A stretch of DNA of 64,000 nt from Sycon ciliatum (taxonomy: Eukaryota > Porifera > Calcarea > Leucosolenida > Sycettidae), in NCBI RefSeq assembly GCF_964019385.1, contig NC_088649.1:8013985-8077984 (forward strand), written 5' to 3'. How positions within the stretch are numbered: position 1 is the stretch's first letter; every line of letters starts with the position of its first letter. Both the position numbers and the translations under genes were made by a program. The notes under the pieces are model-generated. The model ran no database searches and was not told the origin of the DNA. It worked only from the letters and a program-made list of their open reading frames with translations. Of the stretch, positions 33,900 through 46,065 are shown one piece after another.

Positions 33900-34490
33900 G
33901 GTTTGCGCTTTTTCTGCCGACATGAATATAACGGGACTGACTCACGACTGCGATCCAGAGCACTCGAGAAGTCGTTCAAACCGTCCAATCTTCAAATTTG
34001 AAAGAAAGCACCACTCCCTGCTTAATGCAGATCTAGATCAAGAGGCCGCGCTCTCTTTCCACAAACTTTATAATTGTTATGTGTGCACGAATTAGTCTCT
34101 AATTCCTTGCACGAGCATGCTCTCACACATACAGATGTGATTGCCAGCAGTCCTTCATCCAGGAGCATATTAACAGCACACGAACACATTCATAAAAATA
34201 AAGTCCAATGATTATCTGTTGTACTCGGCTTGTGTGCATCTTCTTGTTTGCTGTGAGATATAAAATGCCACCTTGTCTTATAGCTTCAGCCAATCTTATG
34301 ACCATCTTGCTGCAAGTTGGGCAAATTATATTACCCTACAAACACCTTTGTTTCTAGCTTACGTCTCGTCAGTGTCCACATTGCAGTATACAATACATCG
34401 ACGCACACGTCTATTATAAATCATATTCTGTGAATCAATTCTTCCACCCTAACGTTTTTGCAGAATTCTGGATTTACGTGCTTGAAGTAC
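33900..34490 (+). pseudogene. ZF family remnant (N-terminal piece joined to 3' flank)
   Basis: 33910-34070 contains TTAATGCAGATCTAGATCAAG and CTCTCTTTCCACAAA, matching the DPEDTLSFHK-coding part of ZF-D. 34090-34490 matches the 3' flanks of ZF-A and ZF-C. The finger region is missing, consistent with an internal deletion. Confidence 0.5.
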
Positions 34491-34539
34491 TCTCCAATTC
34501 AAGTGTAGAATAAATCATTCCAAAACACTTCCTTGTTGA

Positions 34540-35262
34540 TCGCTGCACCGCTCGACTGGCCTAGAGGATCGGAGCACTGTGGAGGTTGCGTCGCTGCTTG
34601 ACTCATCAGAGCCGAGTTCTCTACTTTAAAGCGATCATCATGTCTGACCTGATGTACGGATCCAATGCGTTTTCCCCGCTTCTTACTGCCAACCAATTGG
34701 ATCGGCTACAAGTCATGCAGTATCGGGCGGCAAGGGCGGTTTTCGGACTCTCGCATCATACCTCCGCGCGTACCCTCCTGCTGCAATTGGACACCTACAG
34801 AGTATCCGAGATATTCAGGCAGAAGTTCATCGTTCTGGTCTGGAGGTCTCGGAATGAGCACGCAAGTTCTGAACTGCAAGCCCTCCTAGTTCCTTCGTCA
34901 GCTGGCCCAACAAGGTTGCACTCCACCATGGGTCTGCGCCAACCGCCAGTTTCCACCAGGTTCGGCAAGGGTTGCCTCGCGTTCCGGGGCGCCCAGCTGT
35001 GGAACACATTACCCAGCGATGTACGTGCCATCTCAACGCTCCGCCAGTTCCGCGCCAGCATGATCCCGCACACACTTACTGGCCTTAGTACCTAGAGTAC
35101 CAAACGTCCTGTTTGATGATCAGCTGCCTTAGTTTTTCTCCACCTCTATCCTAATTACATCAGCCCCCAATTTCATTTATTACTGCTTTCTATCTGCATT
35201 CGCCACCTTTTCATTGGGCAGATCTGCCCGTTTGGTTTGCGAATTAAAGTAAACACAACAAC
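34540..35262 (+). mobile_element. 5'-truncated LINE 3' end
   Basis: Holds the 34586-35095 C-terminal coding part, a 3' UTR and a (CAA)n tail at about 35255-35268. Confidence 0.65.
34586..35095 (+). pseudogene. LINE reverse transcriptase C-terminal region
   Basis: 169 open codons: IMSDLMYGSNAFSPL, LDRLQVMQYRAARAVFGLSH and RFGKGCLAFRGAQLWNTLPS followed by DVRAISTLRQF. This is the C-terminal region that follows the RT thumb in CR1/L2/Jockey-group LINEs (YGS..W, L..LQ..A.R...G, LWN.LP..IR). The catalytic domain is absent, so the piece is non-functional though its frame is clean. It is a different subfamily from the other LINEs in the window. Confidence 0.7.
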
Positions 35263-38200
35263 AACAACTTCCGAAAGCCCTCTTTTTAAAAGAGAACAGG
35301 TAGGCGAAAGCCAGGAAAGCTGGGCTGGGCCACCTCTTCTCTTTCCCTCGAATTATGCAAAAATGTTTCTTTTCGGGTCTACAACACACGGTGACTTCAT
35401 GTGCACCATCTAATGACATGGCGTCCTTTCATGCGGTTTACCTCACGGATTTATGAAGTCAGACATATTCCGATTTATTTGCATCAATCGCACAAAATTA
35501 GGTACATTTCTCTTGTAAACCCTGTCAGTTTGAGAATTTAAACAAACACCGAACAAATTTTAGCCGCGACGAGGATCGGGAGGAATCCATCATTATTATT
35601 TTTACATAGCTACTACCATCACGTCGACCGAGTGAAGATCGAAATGATAATGGAGTGGAGAGAAGAAGACCTGAACTAGAGTGCTTGAGAGACTATGTAG
35701 TGTCACATGAGAATTGCTTCGTTAGGAAGGCTCTACTTTTGAATGGAGAAGCCCAACGTCGCTGATTTGCATCGCCGTTTTCAAGCGCTGATCTGCAGTC
35801 GGAATGTTTTTGTAAATTATTCGTAGTTGTGGACGTGGATGGATTCAGCGCTCTGTTCTCTCAGCAAGCCTACTCAGTCCAACACGAAGGACTTCCATGA
35901 GCGAAACAACGTGCTCCTCGAGCAAGTGCAGCTCGGGGTAATATGGCCAATGCCACGGGAGACCACCTCGTGCCTGCATAAGGCCAAGAATTGATGGCAA
36001 GACATCTTTGATGAGCGCCTTCGACTTCAAGGACGCAATATATCTCCTCAGCAGTAACTGCAGCGCTCTTGCTGAAAATATCACTGCAAGCATGCACTAG
36101 GCATGATTTAGTGAAGAGCTACTTGTACTAGCGATTGGAGATTTGGTGTTGGCTTCCAGGGCTGAGCATATCTGCTCCCTCATGGTAACTGGTGCGTTTG
36201 TCAAGGCAGTGCAGTTTCTGCTGCTGTTTCACAAGCCATATGCGCATATGCGCAGTGAGTAGGAATTTGTTGTATGATAGCTGAGGATCACCAGCCTTCA
36301 TGGACAAACCTATATTGGGACTGGTTGCTGAACAGTGCACACCTAAATCTCTCAGCAAGCTCTCTTGCTCAGCTGGTGACGAACACTATATACCCGCTGC
36401 TTTGGGCTTGCAGCCCCGTCTCCCGACCGTAGACCGATCGAAAGGCTGTCACGGTCCTGTGACCATCGGCGTACAGTTGACGCTGCTGGGCATCGGATAA
36501 AGTGCTGGCGTCAGTAATTGTCTGGTATACCTGGAATCTACATCTACAGCTGGTTTTGACTTCCAGCCATCCTTCGTTAGTTATGCTTGTGACTATCATG
36601 CCAGCAAGTCGATCAGCAGCATCACCTCGCATCTTTGATGGTGAGGCCTGCAAAACGTCACCGACCAGTGACGATGCTCAAAAGGGCACCCTACCAGAGC
36701 TGGCGCAGTGTATGGTGCAGTCTTTCATGAATCCATGAACTATGCTGTTTGGCTGCTGTAGCTCTGACGCTTGCGTGTGTGCCTTACATTAAGGGCGGCG
36801 GGCCGTCTGCTCTAGCCATTTGCCAATGCATGCACGGCTGAACGTCTACCAGCAAGCTGCAAACACTTCTCTCCCTACCACACTGTGACATAGTGGACAT
36901 TGTGCGTGTGTTGTTGCATTCCTATCTGAACTGAACTGTTCTGGATGCAGAGATTTACCCACTAAGCCCTAGAGAAATATGAATAAATACTATACTACTA
37001 CTATTACTAAACTTGGTATGCGGGTGTGACGCGCTGCTGCTCATCAGATTCGGTCCATGCGACGCTCGTGTTTTTAGTTTTGTTATTTTGTCTGCCTTTT
37101 TTGAATTCGTAAACCGAACAGACTAAACTATCCAGTGATCAGGTACTGGTGTGGTGGGGCGAGGTTTTGTTGGTGATGCTGCTGTCAGTGGTGGCGGCGT
37201 GCATGTGCTCGTGCTTGCGGGCGATGGCCCGCGTTTTCTCCCACGCCGCAAGTTTGTCTTGCGTTTGTGTTCTGCATTTGGACTTCCTGCCAGGCTTGGG
37301 CTTGCATTTCAAACAGTTTCTCCCACTGTGTGGCTCCCAGTCTTTGAGCGGTGTACATCCACCTCTAGAGCTCCAGAGAATGTTGGGCCCCTGGCAGTAA
37401 CAGTGCATTCCATGGCCAATTTTCAAGTGTGGCAAAAATGTTCAGGGTGTATTTGGTTTCATCCACATTGAGATGAAACAATGCCAAAATGGATTCAGTA
37501 TGATCTGCCACACGATACTTCGTCTGTCTACTCCTTGACGCGAATTTCTCCCCTCCAATACGACAACACGACGACAGGAAGCTAACATGAGCCTCCATTT
37601 CTGAACAAAATTACGTCTCTAACATGGCCACGAAAAGCTACAGTTATGCACGTCAAGCTTAGGACTACACGAAATCGAAAGGCTAGGACATCGAGGTATA
37701 CTAGAAAATTGTCTGCGAGGCGGAGAAAATTCGCTGACGAGGTTGGCGAGCCCTTGAAATCGAGCGACGATCCAAAAATAATTGCACCCACGTCGAGAAA
37801 GAAACCATGCGTAGCGCGTGGGTAACCCAAGAAGATCGCTCGAGCGGCGGCACAGTCGAAGGCAAGGCCAGTCCAAGCTCTAAACTCTATCGAATGACCT
37901 GGCAAACACCCGTGGTTTCGGTTGACCTTGCCCGTTTGAGATGGAAGTCGAGCGAAATTGCAAACATACGACTAGGCCAGATCGCGTAAAAAATGAAAAA
38001 GATTAAAATTTGGCCGCCATATTTAATGAACGCGCATCGCATGCATGGGACAGCCGTGAACAATCATGCAAAAGGACTTTTTGCACAACTGACGAACACA
38101 TTGGGACTTTTAGACTACCTCGAAATAGGCCCATAATGCGAGTGATTTTTTGGGTCCAAAAACAAGTGCTCGTACAGAGTACAAAATGGAGGTAAGAACA

Positions 38201-39970
38201 AACCACCACCATGCCACAATTACCTCACCTGAGTAGTATTTACATCACCAGCATATAGAGTCATGGCTTCATCCAGTAAAGCAATGGCAATTTATAGAGG
38301 AGCGGCAAAGTAGCTCTGCACAATTGAAGAACATAATGTTAAGTACCTCGACCCGTACGTTCTACAGCCTTTTCCGACTGACAAATCTCAATGTGAGACC
38401 GATATGTTTGCGTCCTGAAACTGGCCTTTGAGTCGACCACCACATGACATGCAGATCGAACGATTTTATAGGGTTCATAAACAACCAAGATAAGTATCAA
38501 AATCTGGAAAATCAGGTTGATCATCAACATGATTTTCACGATGTTATGATGTATGATGGCATGTTGCCTGCGTGACAAATGATCACGTATGCACTGGACT
38601 TCGTGATATGGTGCTACAGTAAGATCGGGCGCCGAAGAACGCAGGGGCTCGAGCGCAGCCTAGGAAAGTTCTTAAATTTTTGATTCTAGCCAGACCGTTC
38701 TTATTCACACGCGCGCGGCGAGTCGAGTGACGTCATGACGTTTGTCATGTACATGTATATGTAGTGCAATGTAGTACTTCTAAACTAGTGGGTGTCGTAA
38801 ATGGGAATGACTGTACATGTAGCAGTTACTGTTTACACGTGTACATGACATGTACTCACCTCCCATACATGTAGAATGTTCCAAATTTTAAAAGTGTTCT
38901 TAAATCTGTAGTTGCAACTTGTTTTCCAGGCAGCTTAGTTGCCATTTTGACAACGTACTAGCCACAAGTTTGAGCATGCGCTTTTCAGGTCCTCTTCGAG
39001 AGATCGAGCTGTTGGGTAAAGACGTAAATCCACGGCTATAACGTGCATCTGGTAAGTTGGTCGTGTAGTTCGTGCATGTTTGAGGAGGCTAACAGTAAAG
39101 AGAATCGTTCTGATTTCTATGGACATAACATCCCCATTCCCATCTGGTCTATACCATTTTATTCCTATTGCAAGCCCAGTCTCTTGTAGAAACCCAGTCT
39201 CTATAATAAGCGCATTCCAAAAGGGCTTCGATGATATACTAGAGTAGTCTCCAACATACCCGCAGGGCTAATATTCAAGTTATAATGGAGACCTGTAGAG
39301 ATCATGTCCATGCAAGCTTGATGTCGCACATTGTCACATAAACACATGCCTTGGTAAGAGTCTGTATTGCTGCAATCAGATACCGTGATCATGTCAACAC
39401 ATGGTTGGTGGTTGGAGCATTGTCATCCGAGTCCTAGAAATAGAATTTTCATTATGAGCTGAATTTTAAAATATCCTCCTTGCCGGATCGATGGAGTCGC
39501 GCTGAGACCAAACTCTGCATTGTCAAACGGCCCTGAATGTTCACTGATTAAAGTATCGATATGTTAGAGACGAACAGCTGCTAGACAAGAAAGCAACTTC
39601 GAGTTACAACAAGCAGACTTACACTGGCTTCTCACCGGACCTGAAGAAAACCCACTCCTCGCCACATTCTGCGAACTCCCACCACTCAGACTGGAGTCGC
39701 AAAAAGGACGAGCATCAGACCCCAAAAAATCGTTCACCATAAGTTCGATAATTGTTCTTGTTTCTCATGAGATTTCACCAATGGTGTGCTAAACTCGTCA
39801 ACCCTTGCATGTCACGTAAGATAATGATTTCAACACAGGTAAGGATGATGCCGCTCTTGTTTTGAAGGAAGTGCCCATTGATGGTGAAGCATTCACAGTT
39901 TTTGCAATAGAATCTGCATGACATAATAGTTACAACTCTGTTAGGTTCACGATCTCACATATGCACGCAC
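35263..39970. other. Long region without recognised genes
   Basis: About 4.7 kb with only short open frames (longest near 100 codons at 36369-36653 and 37582-37905, both minus). None shows a motif or a family resemblance I can defend, and they overlap frames on the other strand. It could hold introns, regulatory sequence or strongly decayed elements. Confidence 0.4.
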
Positions 39971-39974
39971 TCGC

Positions 39975-40047
39975 ACACTCGTACTCACCTTTACAGGCTC
40001 GTACTCACCTTTACAGGCTCGTACTCACCTTTACACTCTCGTACTCA
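39975..40047. repeat. Tandem 20 bp repeat
   Basis: About four units of CTCGTACTCACCTTTACAGG, the last ones diverged. Confidence 0.85.
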
Positions 40048-40083
40048 CCCTTGTCCCCTTTTCTAACCTTTTCTTCCGTTGGC

Positions 40084-40134
40084 CTGGGTAGCTAGATTCG
40101 CGCTTTAGCACATTCATTTCCATAGCTACCCAGT
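40084..40134. repeat. Dispersed hairpin, second copy
   Basis: CTGGGTAGCTA and TAGCTACCCAG arms as at 27271-27318, here about 230 bp upstream of the ZF-C start codon. Confidence 0.65.
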
Positions 40135-40366
40135 CCCTTGATAAGCTCTGACTTTTGACATTTTCTCTCTCTCTCTTTCCAACGAATCTATGAATTTTGA
40201 ACCGTGTTCATTATGATATTATTATGACCTGAGTTGAGTTTTGGAGTTTGTATTTTCAAGCTTGTGTGCTCATCTGCCAGTCAGTGTCTTTAAGAGTGGG
40301 GTTCTGTTCATTTTCGGCAACACGAATTGGTTTCTTCTTGGGATTCAATTGTACGGGGAAAGTGCA

Positions 40367-40765
40367 ATGGAAGACCGGGAAAACAGCGATCCCCAACGAA
40401 GCGATCAAGAGGATTTAGTCAAAGATGAGGACAATTGCTGGAGCCAAGAAAATGTCGATCGAGCAGTTCGTACATTTGTCTCTATTTGTCTTGGCGAGGA
40501 ACGACCATACGAGTATAATATCAACCAGCAGAGAGCGAGGGACGCGGATTCCAGGGAACAAAGGGTGCAGACTGCCACCCTCAATCCTCTTGAAACTCAG
40601 TCACATGTCCAAGCAAGTGCCGGAGATTCCCGAGAAAAACATACACAGGGACTGTGTGGTGACGATTCCAGGACGGCTAAAAACGACTACACAAAGGACA
40701 ATTCAAGGGGCGCTGCTAGCCGGACAGTTTGCGACCTTGGACAACGTGGACACTATGTGAAGGCA
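40367..40765 (+). CDS. ZF-C exon 1
   Basis: Starts at ATG in good context (GCAATGG). The N-terminus MEDRENSDPQRSDQEDLVKD resembles the MED..ES start of ZF-B, ZF-D and ZF-E in position and acidity. 133 codons, rich in Asp, Arg, Ser and Gln, probably disordered, with no domain recognised. It ends before donor GCA|GTATGT in phase 0, compatible with the phase-0 acceptor of exon 2. The frame is also open upstream to 40241, but the family start favours 40367. Confidence 0.6.
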
Positions 40766-41282
40766 GTATGTTTTCTCTATAATGAGGTTCTAAACACATG
40801 AAACTACATTCAGTGGGGGGGGGGGGGGGAGACTCTCTGTAAACGGCAAAAGCATAAGAACTCGAGTTTGTATTTCAATTATAGGAAGAGGGTTTGCTCC
40901 TTACACCGAGATCGGTGTTATACATCATTTAACTATCAGCTTCGATGAACAAACTGCGAAGGGACGACAATTTTACATTCGCAAAAACAGAACAAGCTGA
41001 ACGGACCTGGGGATATTGTATAGAAACACTGTATTAATAGTGGAAATATTGTGCAATAACAATGAGAAAAGAATATGCAATCTTGAAAATGAACAACGAA
41101 TCCAACAATTTTTCGTATGCCACTCAACAGGAATCATCGTTATAGCAATGAACAATGAAACAATAATGTGCTTTTATTGAACACCCAACATGTGCCACAT
41201 TGTGACATCACTGAAGGATACATATGTGATAATAACAATGATCGTTAGAAAACGCACGCTTTCACATTATGTCCAAATACAG

Positions 41283-41431
41283 CCTCCGAAGTTGGGTGGT
41301 ATAGGAGGAGTATATACCTCGCCATGCAGTTCCGCAACGCCAATGCCATCTGTTCGCCCAGTCGGAAGTATCCCAGGTTTAGGAGTTCCTTCGGAAACTT
41401 CAGTCCAAAAAGAACCTGCTCTGGAAGCGAT
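41283..41431 (+). CDS. ZF-C exon 2
   Basis: 149 nt exon between acceptor CAAATACAG and donor GAT|GTAAGT. It codes PPKLGGIGGVYTSP...SVRPVGSIPG...EPALEA and leaves two bases. It is the counterpart of 6458-6585, with the same phase and splice sites, which is the main support for both models. Exons 1-3 sum to 1683 nt, an exact 560 codons plus stop. Confidence 0.65.
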
Positions 41432-41965
41432 GTAAGTCCGAGTAAATTGTTGATAATATCAATTGTTATAATTAGCAACACTGTAGAGTATGCTAAGATC
41501 TTGAATGTGTTTGTATGTTGCTTGGAAACTGTGTCGTGTTGGGAGTAGATGTGATGAAGCACATTGTCGTTCATGAGAATGACTGTAGTATACTGATGTA
41601 TTTCAGAGGGTCATTCTGCCTTGTCAATGACGTGCATAATTGTTGAACTTCTTTGCAAGTGGTGGATTGTTAATCCTGACATTAATTCGAGTGTTCACTT
41701 CCAGGTGGGTTAATGTGTGTCTGACTATATCAGTTTCTGGCTAAACAATAGGGGTGGGTCGTTTAATCATGTCCCGTAGCCATGCTGTTGTCCAAAATTG
41801 TAAGATTCGAATACCAATTAGTTCTACTTGTTGTTGTGTGGTAGCAACTTGTATCCAATGGTTCTTCCACGTGCACAAGCATGAGGTATTGTCCCAACTA
41901 TGCGCTTAGAGTCCTTTGAAAAGGAACAAAAGCTATACTTTTGTTTACATTTGTTTCGTCCACAG

Positions 41966-43100
41966 CGGTACTCAGATTAACGATCAGCAGAAAGAACTTT
42001 GGACAGAAGTTATATCAGGCTATTCTAATGATGCTGATATGCGTTGGGGTCCAGAACAAACCAGACAGTTACACAGCTACCTCCACGAAGACACCCCTAC
42101 CGCACCGTATACATCCGATCGCTGCCAAAACAAAGATACACAGAGTCGTGCTGCAGAGATTTTTGCTGATATGGCGGCATGGAATGTCTCAACAGCTAAG
42201 GTTGCTGCTGCAACAATGAACCCGTATGATATGAGATCATCCACAAACACGTTCATTCATCAAAAGGCCTACAAAGAAGGGACGAATGAGGCAACACCCG
42301 GTATATCTGGTATGATTAGAGACGGAAGAGACTCATCTTCAACGTTTTGTGCCAATATTCATCGAGCACCGCCTGGACAACTGCTGATGGAACCGCCAAC
42401 ATTTGCATCTTTAGCCAGCCCTCCGTTTGATGCTGAAGGAATTTCTGAAACACGAAGGAAAAATACGGCAAAAGAAGAGCATGAGAACGTGAGGCAAGTT
42501 GGACGGGGACATAATATCCGACAGGAACCTGTAGGGTCTACGGCTGCCACTACGGTTTTAGATCAAGAGACGCGCTCTATGTCTAAAACATTACTCAAGT
42601 GTCGGTATTGCCCGAGAGAGTTTTGTAAGGGATCCAGACTTCGTGAGCATGAGCGTGTTCATACCCGACAGCGAACATTCAAGTGTGATGTATGCAGCAA
42701 ATACTTCCCTCATTCCAGCAGTTTACTAGTGCACCGACGTACTCATACCGGTGGGAAACGATTCACGTGCAAGGTTTGTCAAGCATCGTTCACGGCATCA
42801 TCTAGTCTACATATCCATGAACGGAATCACACAGGTGAAAGGCCTTACAAGTGCGAGACATGTGACGCATTGTTCAAGACATCTTCCGAACTACGTTGCC
42901 ACACACGTATTCACACAGGGGAGAGGCCTTACAAGTGCGAAAAATGTGAATTATCATTCAAGCATTTGTCAACTCTTCGGGTTCATGAGCGTATTCATAC
43001 TAGAGATGGGCCTTACAAATGCAAGACATGTGGAGCGTCGTTCACGCGGCTATCAAGTCTACATTCTCATGAACGCATGCACAAACTGGATCGTTCCTAG
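41966..43100 (+). CDS. ZF-C exon 3, six-finger C2H2 zinc-finger protein
   Basis: Follows acceptor TTTCGTCCACAG. The first part (GTQINDQQKELWTEV, NDADMRW, DMAAWNVSTAKVAAATMN) is shared with ZF-A and with the decayed copy at 27994. Six C2H2 fingers follow: LKCRYC...EHERVH, FKCDVC...VHRRTH, FTCKVC...IHERNH, YKCETC...CHTRIH, YKCEKC...VHERIH and YKCKTC...SHERMH. Linkers are TGGKR, TGERP and a few variants. It is a probable DNA-binding nuclear protein with unknown target. All zinc ligands are intact. A possible poly(A) signal AATAAA lies near 44026 within similar 3' flank. Confidence 0.88.
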
Positions 43101-44117
43101 AGGAGCAAGTCGCGTAGATCGTATTGCAACAGACCAGGAAATCGACCTGATCATGAACGTGAATACAACAGAAAAAGGTCATTCAGGGCACTTGCAATGT
43201 CGTGTCCTCATGCCCGAACGCATACAGAAGACAAACCCCATACATGGATTGTGCTCAAACATCTAGCGCTAACATTTACTCTATGAGCATGGGATTACAT
43301 ATACATATTGGAAAGCTAGCAGTCCAATATTTAGGTGTATGGGTTACTTGTTGAAAGTTTACACCACACGAACACATTCATACTAAAAACGATCAATCGT
43401 TGCATATTGTACTAGGCTTGTGTACATCTCCTTGTTTGCCCTGTAATACAAATCACACTTTTGCCTATAGCAACATCCCATCTTATGACCATCCTGCTAA
43501 AAGTCAGACAAATTGGGTTTTCATAACAAACAACTTTGTTTCTAGCTTACGTCTCGTCATTGTCCAGTTAGCAGTACGTAATACATCGCAGCATACATCT
43601 ATCGTAAATCAGGTTTTGTGAATCAATTCTTCCACGCAATCGCTTTTTTAGAGCTCTTTATTCATCATGTGCTCTCCAATTTTGCTCTCGTACAAATCCT
43701 TCGAAAACACTTTCGAAATCTCGCTTTACCACGTGTACTACGTGTTTTTTCGAGGATCCTACTCCGGATTCCAACAGAGAGCTGTTTGGAGAGTTTGATC
43801 TACTGCAAGAGAGATCTAAAGATACTTTCAGCTCTGAATAACAGAAGGATATTAGGTAACAGAAGATCAAGTCCCCATCACTTGGAAATACAGCCCTGCC
43901 TGTGGATAAAAATATCAAAAACTCCATACACATTGATTTCATTTATTTTAGTGTGGCGATTGCAGGGTACACCTTGTTGATTCCTTCTAGCAGAGCGCAG
44001 AATGACTAATTAAATTCAATGACTTTTGATAATAAAGAGAATACTCTTCACCTTTTTTATTCCACCTTCCTCTTGCAAAGGTCAAAAAGAATGGTTTCAC
44101 CAATTATAGAAACATAC
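43101..44117 (+). other. ZF-C 3' flank
   Basis: Matches the flanks at 8959-9700 and 34090-34490 in part; no gene seen. It carries the AATAAA near 44026. Confidence 0.45.
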
Positions 44118-44173
44118 GTTGTAACGCTGCGTTTCATGCACGTAGCTAAATGCTAAGGCAATCATCAGACAAC
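44118..44173 (-). ncRNA. Hammerhead ribozyme motif
   Basis: Minus strand: stem I 5' strand GTTGT, CTGATGA, stem II TGC with an 18 nt loop and GCA, GAAA, stem III CGC-A-GCG, TT cleavage site, then ACAAC complementary to GTTGT. Both stem I and stem III pair fully. It lies about 250 bp downstream (minus strand) of the next hammerhead and outside the likely end of the Penelope-like element. Confidence 0.65.
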
Positions 44174-44412
44174 TAATGCTTTTGTCGCGGGATAGCTTGT
44201 TCTTATTGTGGGGGATACGCATGGGCATGTAGAGGAGGTGTGAGCTATCAATGCAGGGCATGCATGGAAAGAGCGAGTGATAATAATTACATCACTGGAT
44301 GGGCATGCGCAGTAGGCGCGAACTATGCATGAAGCGTGCACCTTCCTCTTGTGTAGATTTCCACTTCATAGTTCTCAGCTACACTAATATCAAACAATAG
44401 GAGGACAGAGGA

Positions 44413-44461
44413 AGTGTTTTTACTCAGAGTTTCACGCGCTAAGCGATCATCAGAAAACAGT
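44413..44461 (-). ncRNA. Hammerhead motif in Penelope-like 3' region
   Basis: Minus strand: stem I 5' strand TGTTTT, CTGATGA, stem II CGC-TTAGC-GCG with a U-U pair at 10.1/11.1, GAAA, stem III CTC-T-GAG, cleavage TA, then AAAACA complementary to TGTTTT. Core nucleotides are complete; the missing G-C at 10.1/11.1 may lower activity. Confidence 0.65.
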
Positions 44462-44589
44462 AATTGGAAATCTGGATCAGTATTGGTTTATATACTCACA
44501 AAGCAAAGTGTAAATAGTGGCAGTGCAAAGCGTGAATGACAGCAGTGGTGAAAGGTGACAACCACCGGAGCTGGTTGTCTCTTACTTAA

Positions 44590-45708
44590 TTAGGTGATGG
44601 CTGTAGATGGTTTAAAGTTCCGAAGGTAGTACCTATTCTCATGGCGACACTTCGATACAAGCTCACTCCTTTTGTTGAGAGAGAGGTGCTTGGGTGCTTG
44701 CGCGATTGCCAATTTTTCTGCCAGGCACAGGTTGCACCTTTTGCTTTTGTTGCTGTAGGCCGCTGCTCTGCGGTGTACCGCCCATTGAATGCTGCATGCC
44801 TTCCCTTCATCCTTTTTGGTCCAGACGTACTGCGATAGGCGGGTGTCCTTCTCGTGTTGTCTGTGGCGGAATGAGGATTGGTGGTTATAGTAGCGTTGTT
44901 TGAATGTTGTTGCTGTTAATCCAGTATATTCCTTCTTCTCCATACCTGCGGTGACTCTTGCCTTCTATACGATGCCCTCCGTTAGACACGCTCCGTCCAG
45001 TGGACACGAGTCTTTCGCCCGACAGTTACAAGTCCTGGTATCGTTGTCACCTCCGTTAGCTTGTTTCTTGGGTCGCATAATCGTGTTATTGTGTTGCTTG
45101 ATGATAGTGGCCATATTCTGCATGCAACTGTAGCTAACCTTTACAGAGTTCCGGTTGAAGATTTTGTTGAGGCTTGAGCCTTTGGGGAAGTGTTTGGCCA
45201 CTAGCTGGAGGAAGCGATGTCCAACGTTGGTGGCGACGTTCTTGCTAAATGGTGGGTTGAACCATATGATGTTCCGAGGGCGATTCCTTTTTTTCTTCTT
45301 CTTTGACTCGTCCGTTTTACGCTCGTCAAAATACTGTACGTTCTCCCGGTATCCACTCTTCCTCAGCGCGTCACTGTAGATCGGAGTCGCATCTATGAAG
45401 ACGTCTTCATCATTGGAAATATCTGTTAGTCTTCTGCTGATCGATGCAGGTAGGTTCTGGATGATTGTAGGTGGATGGTTTGACTGGCAGTTGATGTGCA
45501 TCGGCTTGTCGTTCGGTTTCCGGTAAGGGCAGTACTTTCCGGTGGTCAGGTCCAATGTCACGTCCAAAAAGTCGACTCTCTTCAGGTTTGTCTGTATCGT
45601 TTTCTTCAGTCCGAGGTTCTGGAATATTTTGTTCATCTCCTTTCTTATTCGGTCAGCTTCATGTCCTGATGCATTCCTGAACACAGCCAGGCCGTCGTCG
45701 CGATACAA
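44590..45708 (-). pseudogene. Penelope-like RT end plus GIY-YIG endonuclease, one stop
   Basis: One frame with a single TAG at 44965-44967. It starts at the RT catalytic motif YRDDGLAVF, with KRVDFLDVTLDLTTGKYCPY, a Lys/Arg-rich segment, and FNPPFSKNVATNVGHRFL. A Cys cluster follows (CNCRAKDSCPLDGACL), leading to GIV(stop)KARVTAGMEKKEYTG, then RHENRYYLRNFKP. GIVY..YTG is the GIY-YIG nuclease signature; the stop replaces its first Tyr (TAT to TAG). In these elements the nuclease nicks target DNA and the RT copies the element RNA. The upstream RT is missing through truncation. Confidence 0.8.
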
Positions 45709-45723
45709 CCCGACTAATTATCA

Positions 45724-46065
45724 GTAAAAACTGCACTTATGTTAACCTGTATTATGTCAGCGCCTATTGACACTATGTACGTCAATTATCTGTACATGTA
45801 TCACACTGACCGTATAGTACTCAGCAGTTTCGGTTTTCTTGTATTGTTGAAGTCAAAAGGTGACAGTTCGTGTGCTTTTGGACTGTTTTGATATATATTT
45901 TCTTTCTTTCCTATTTTGCAGTTGCATGCGTATTACTATTAGCACCTCATTGATCCCGCTCGTTCCGCATTCTTCATTCCATTTGGCCTAGGCGAAGACT
46001 AGCCAAGCTTGCTTGGCGATGTAAACGTGCAAAGGCTGATAATAGTAATAATTAGTTCGTCCAGT
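45724..46065. other. No recognised gene
   Basis: AT-rich spacer between the Penelope-like element and the 1.1 kb repeat. Confidence 0.4.

Larger units (their letters stand above)
44393..45712 (-). mobile_element. 5'-truncated Penelope-like element
   Basis: Includes coding sequence 44590-45708 and a 3' region with a hammerhead motif (44413-44461). Flanks ACTAATATCA (44383-44392) and ACTAATTATCA (45713-45723) form a likely imperfect target duplication. A 210 bp 3'-end copy of the same element occurs at 58585-58794. Confidence 0.65.

Noticed and set aside
34598-34625. Further hammerhead candidate (CTGATGAGTCAAG on the minus strand)
   Set aside because: No stem II or GAAA follows.
36369-36653. 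Minus-strand ORF as a conserved protein
   Set aside because: I could not link it to a family and neighbouring frames overlap; left unassigned.
37037-37060. Further hammerhead candidate (CTGATGAGCAGC on the minus strand)
   Set aside because: No GAAA box or paired stem I at the required spacing.
39975-40047. CRISPR-like short tandem repeats
   Set aside because: Contiguous 20 bp units without unique spacers in a eukaryotic sequence.
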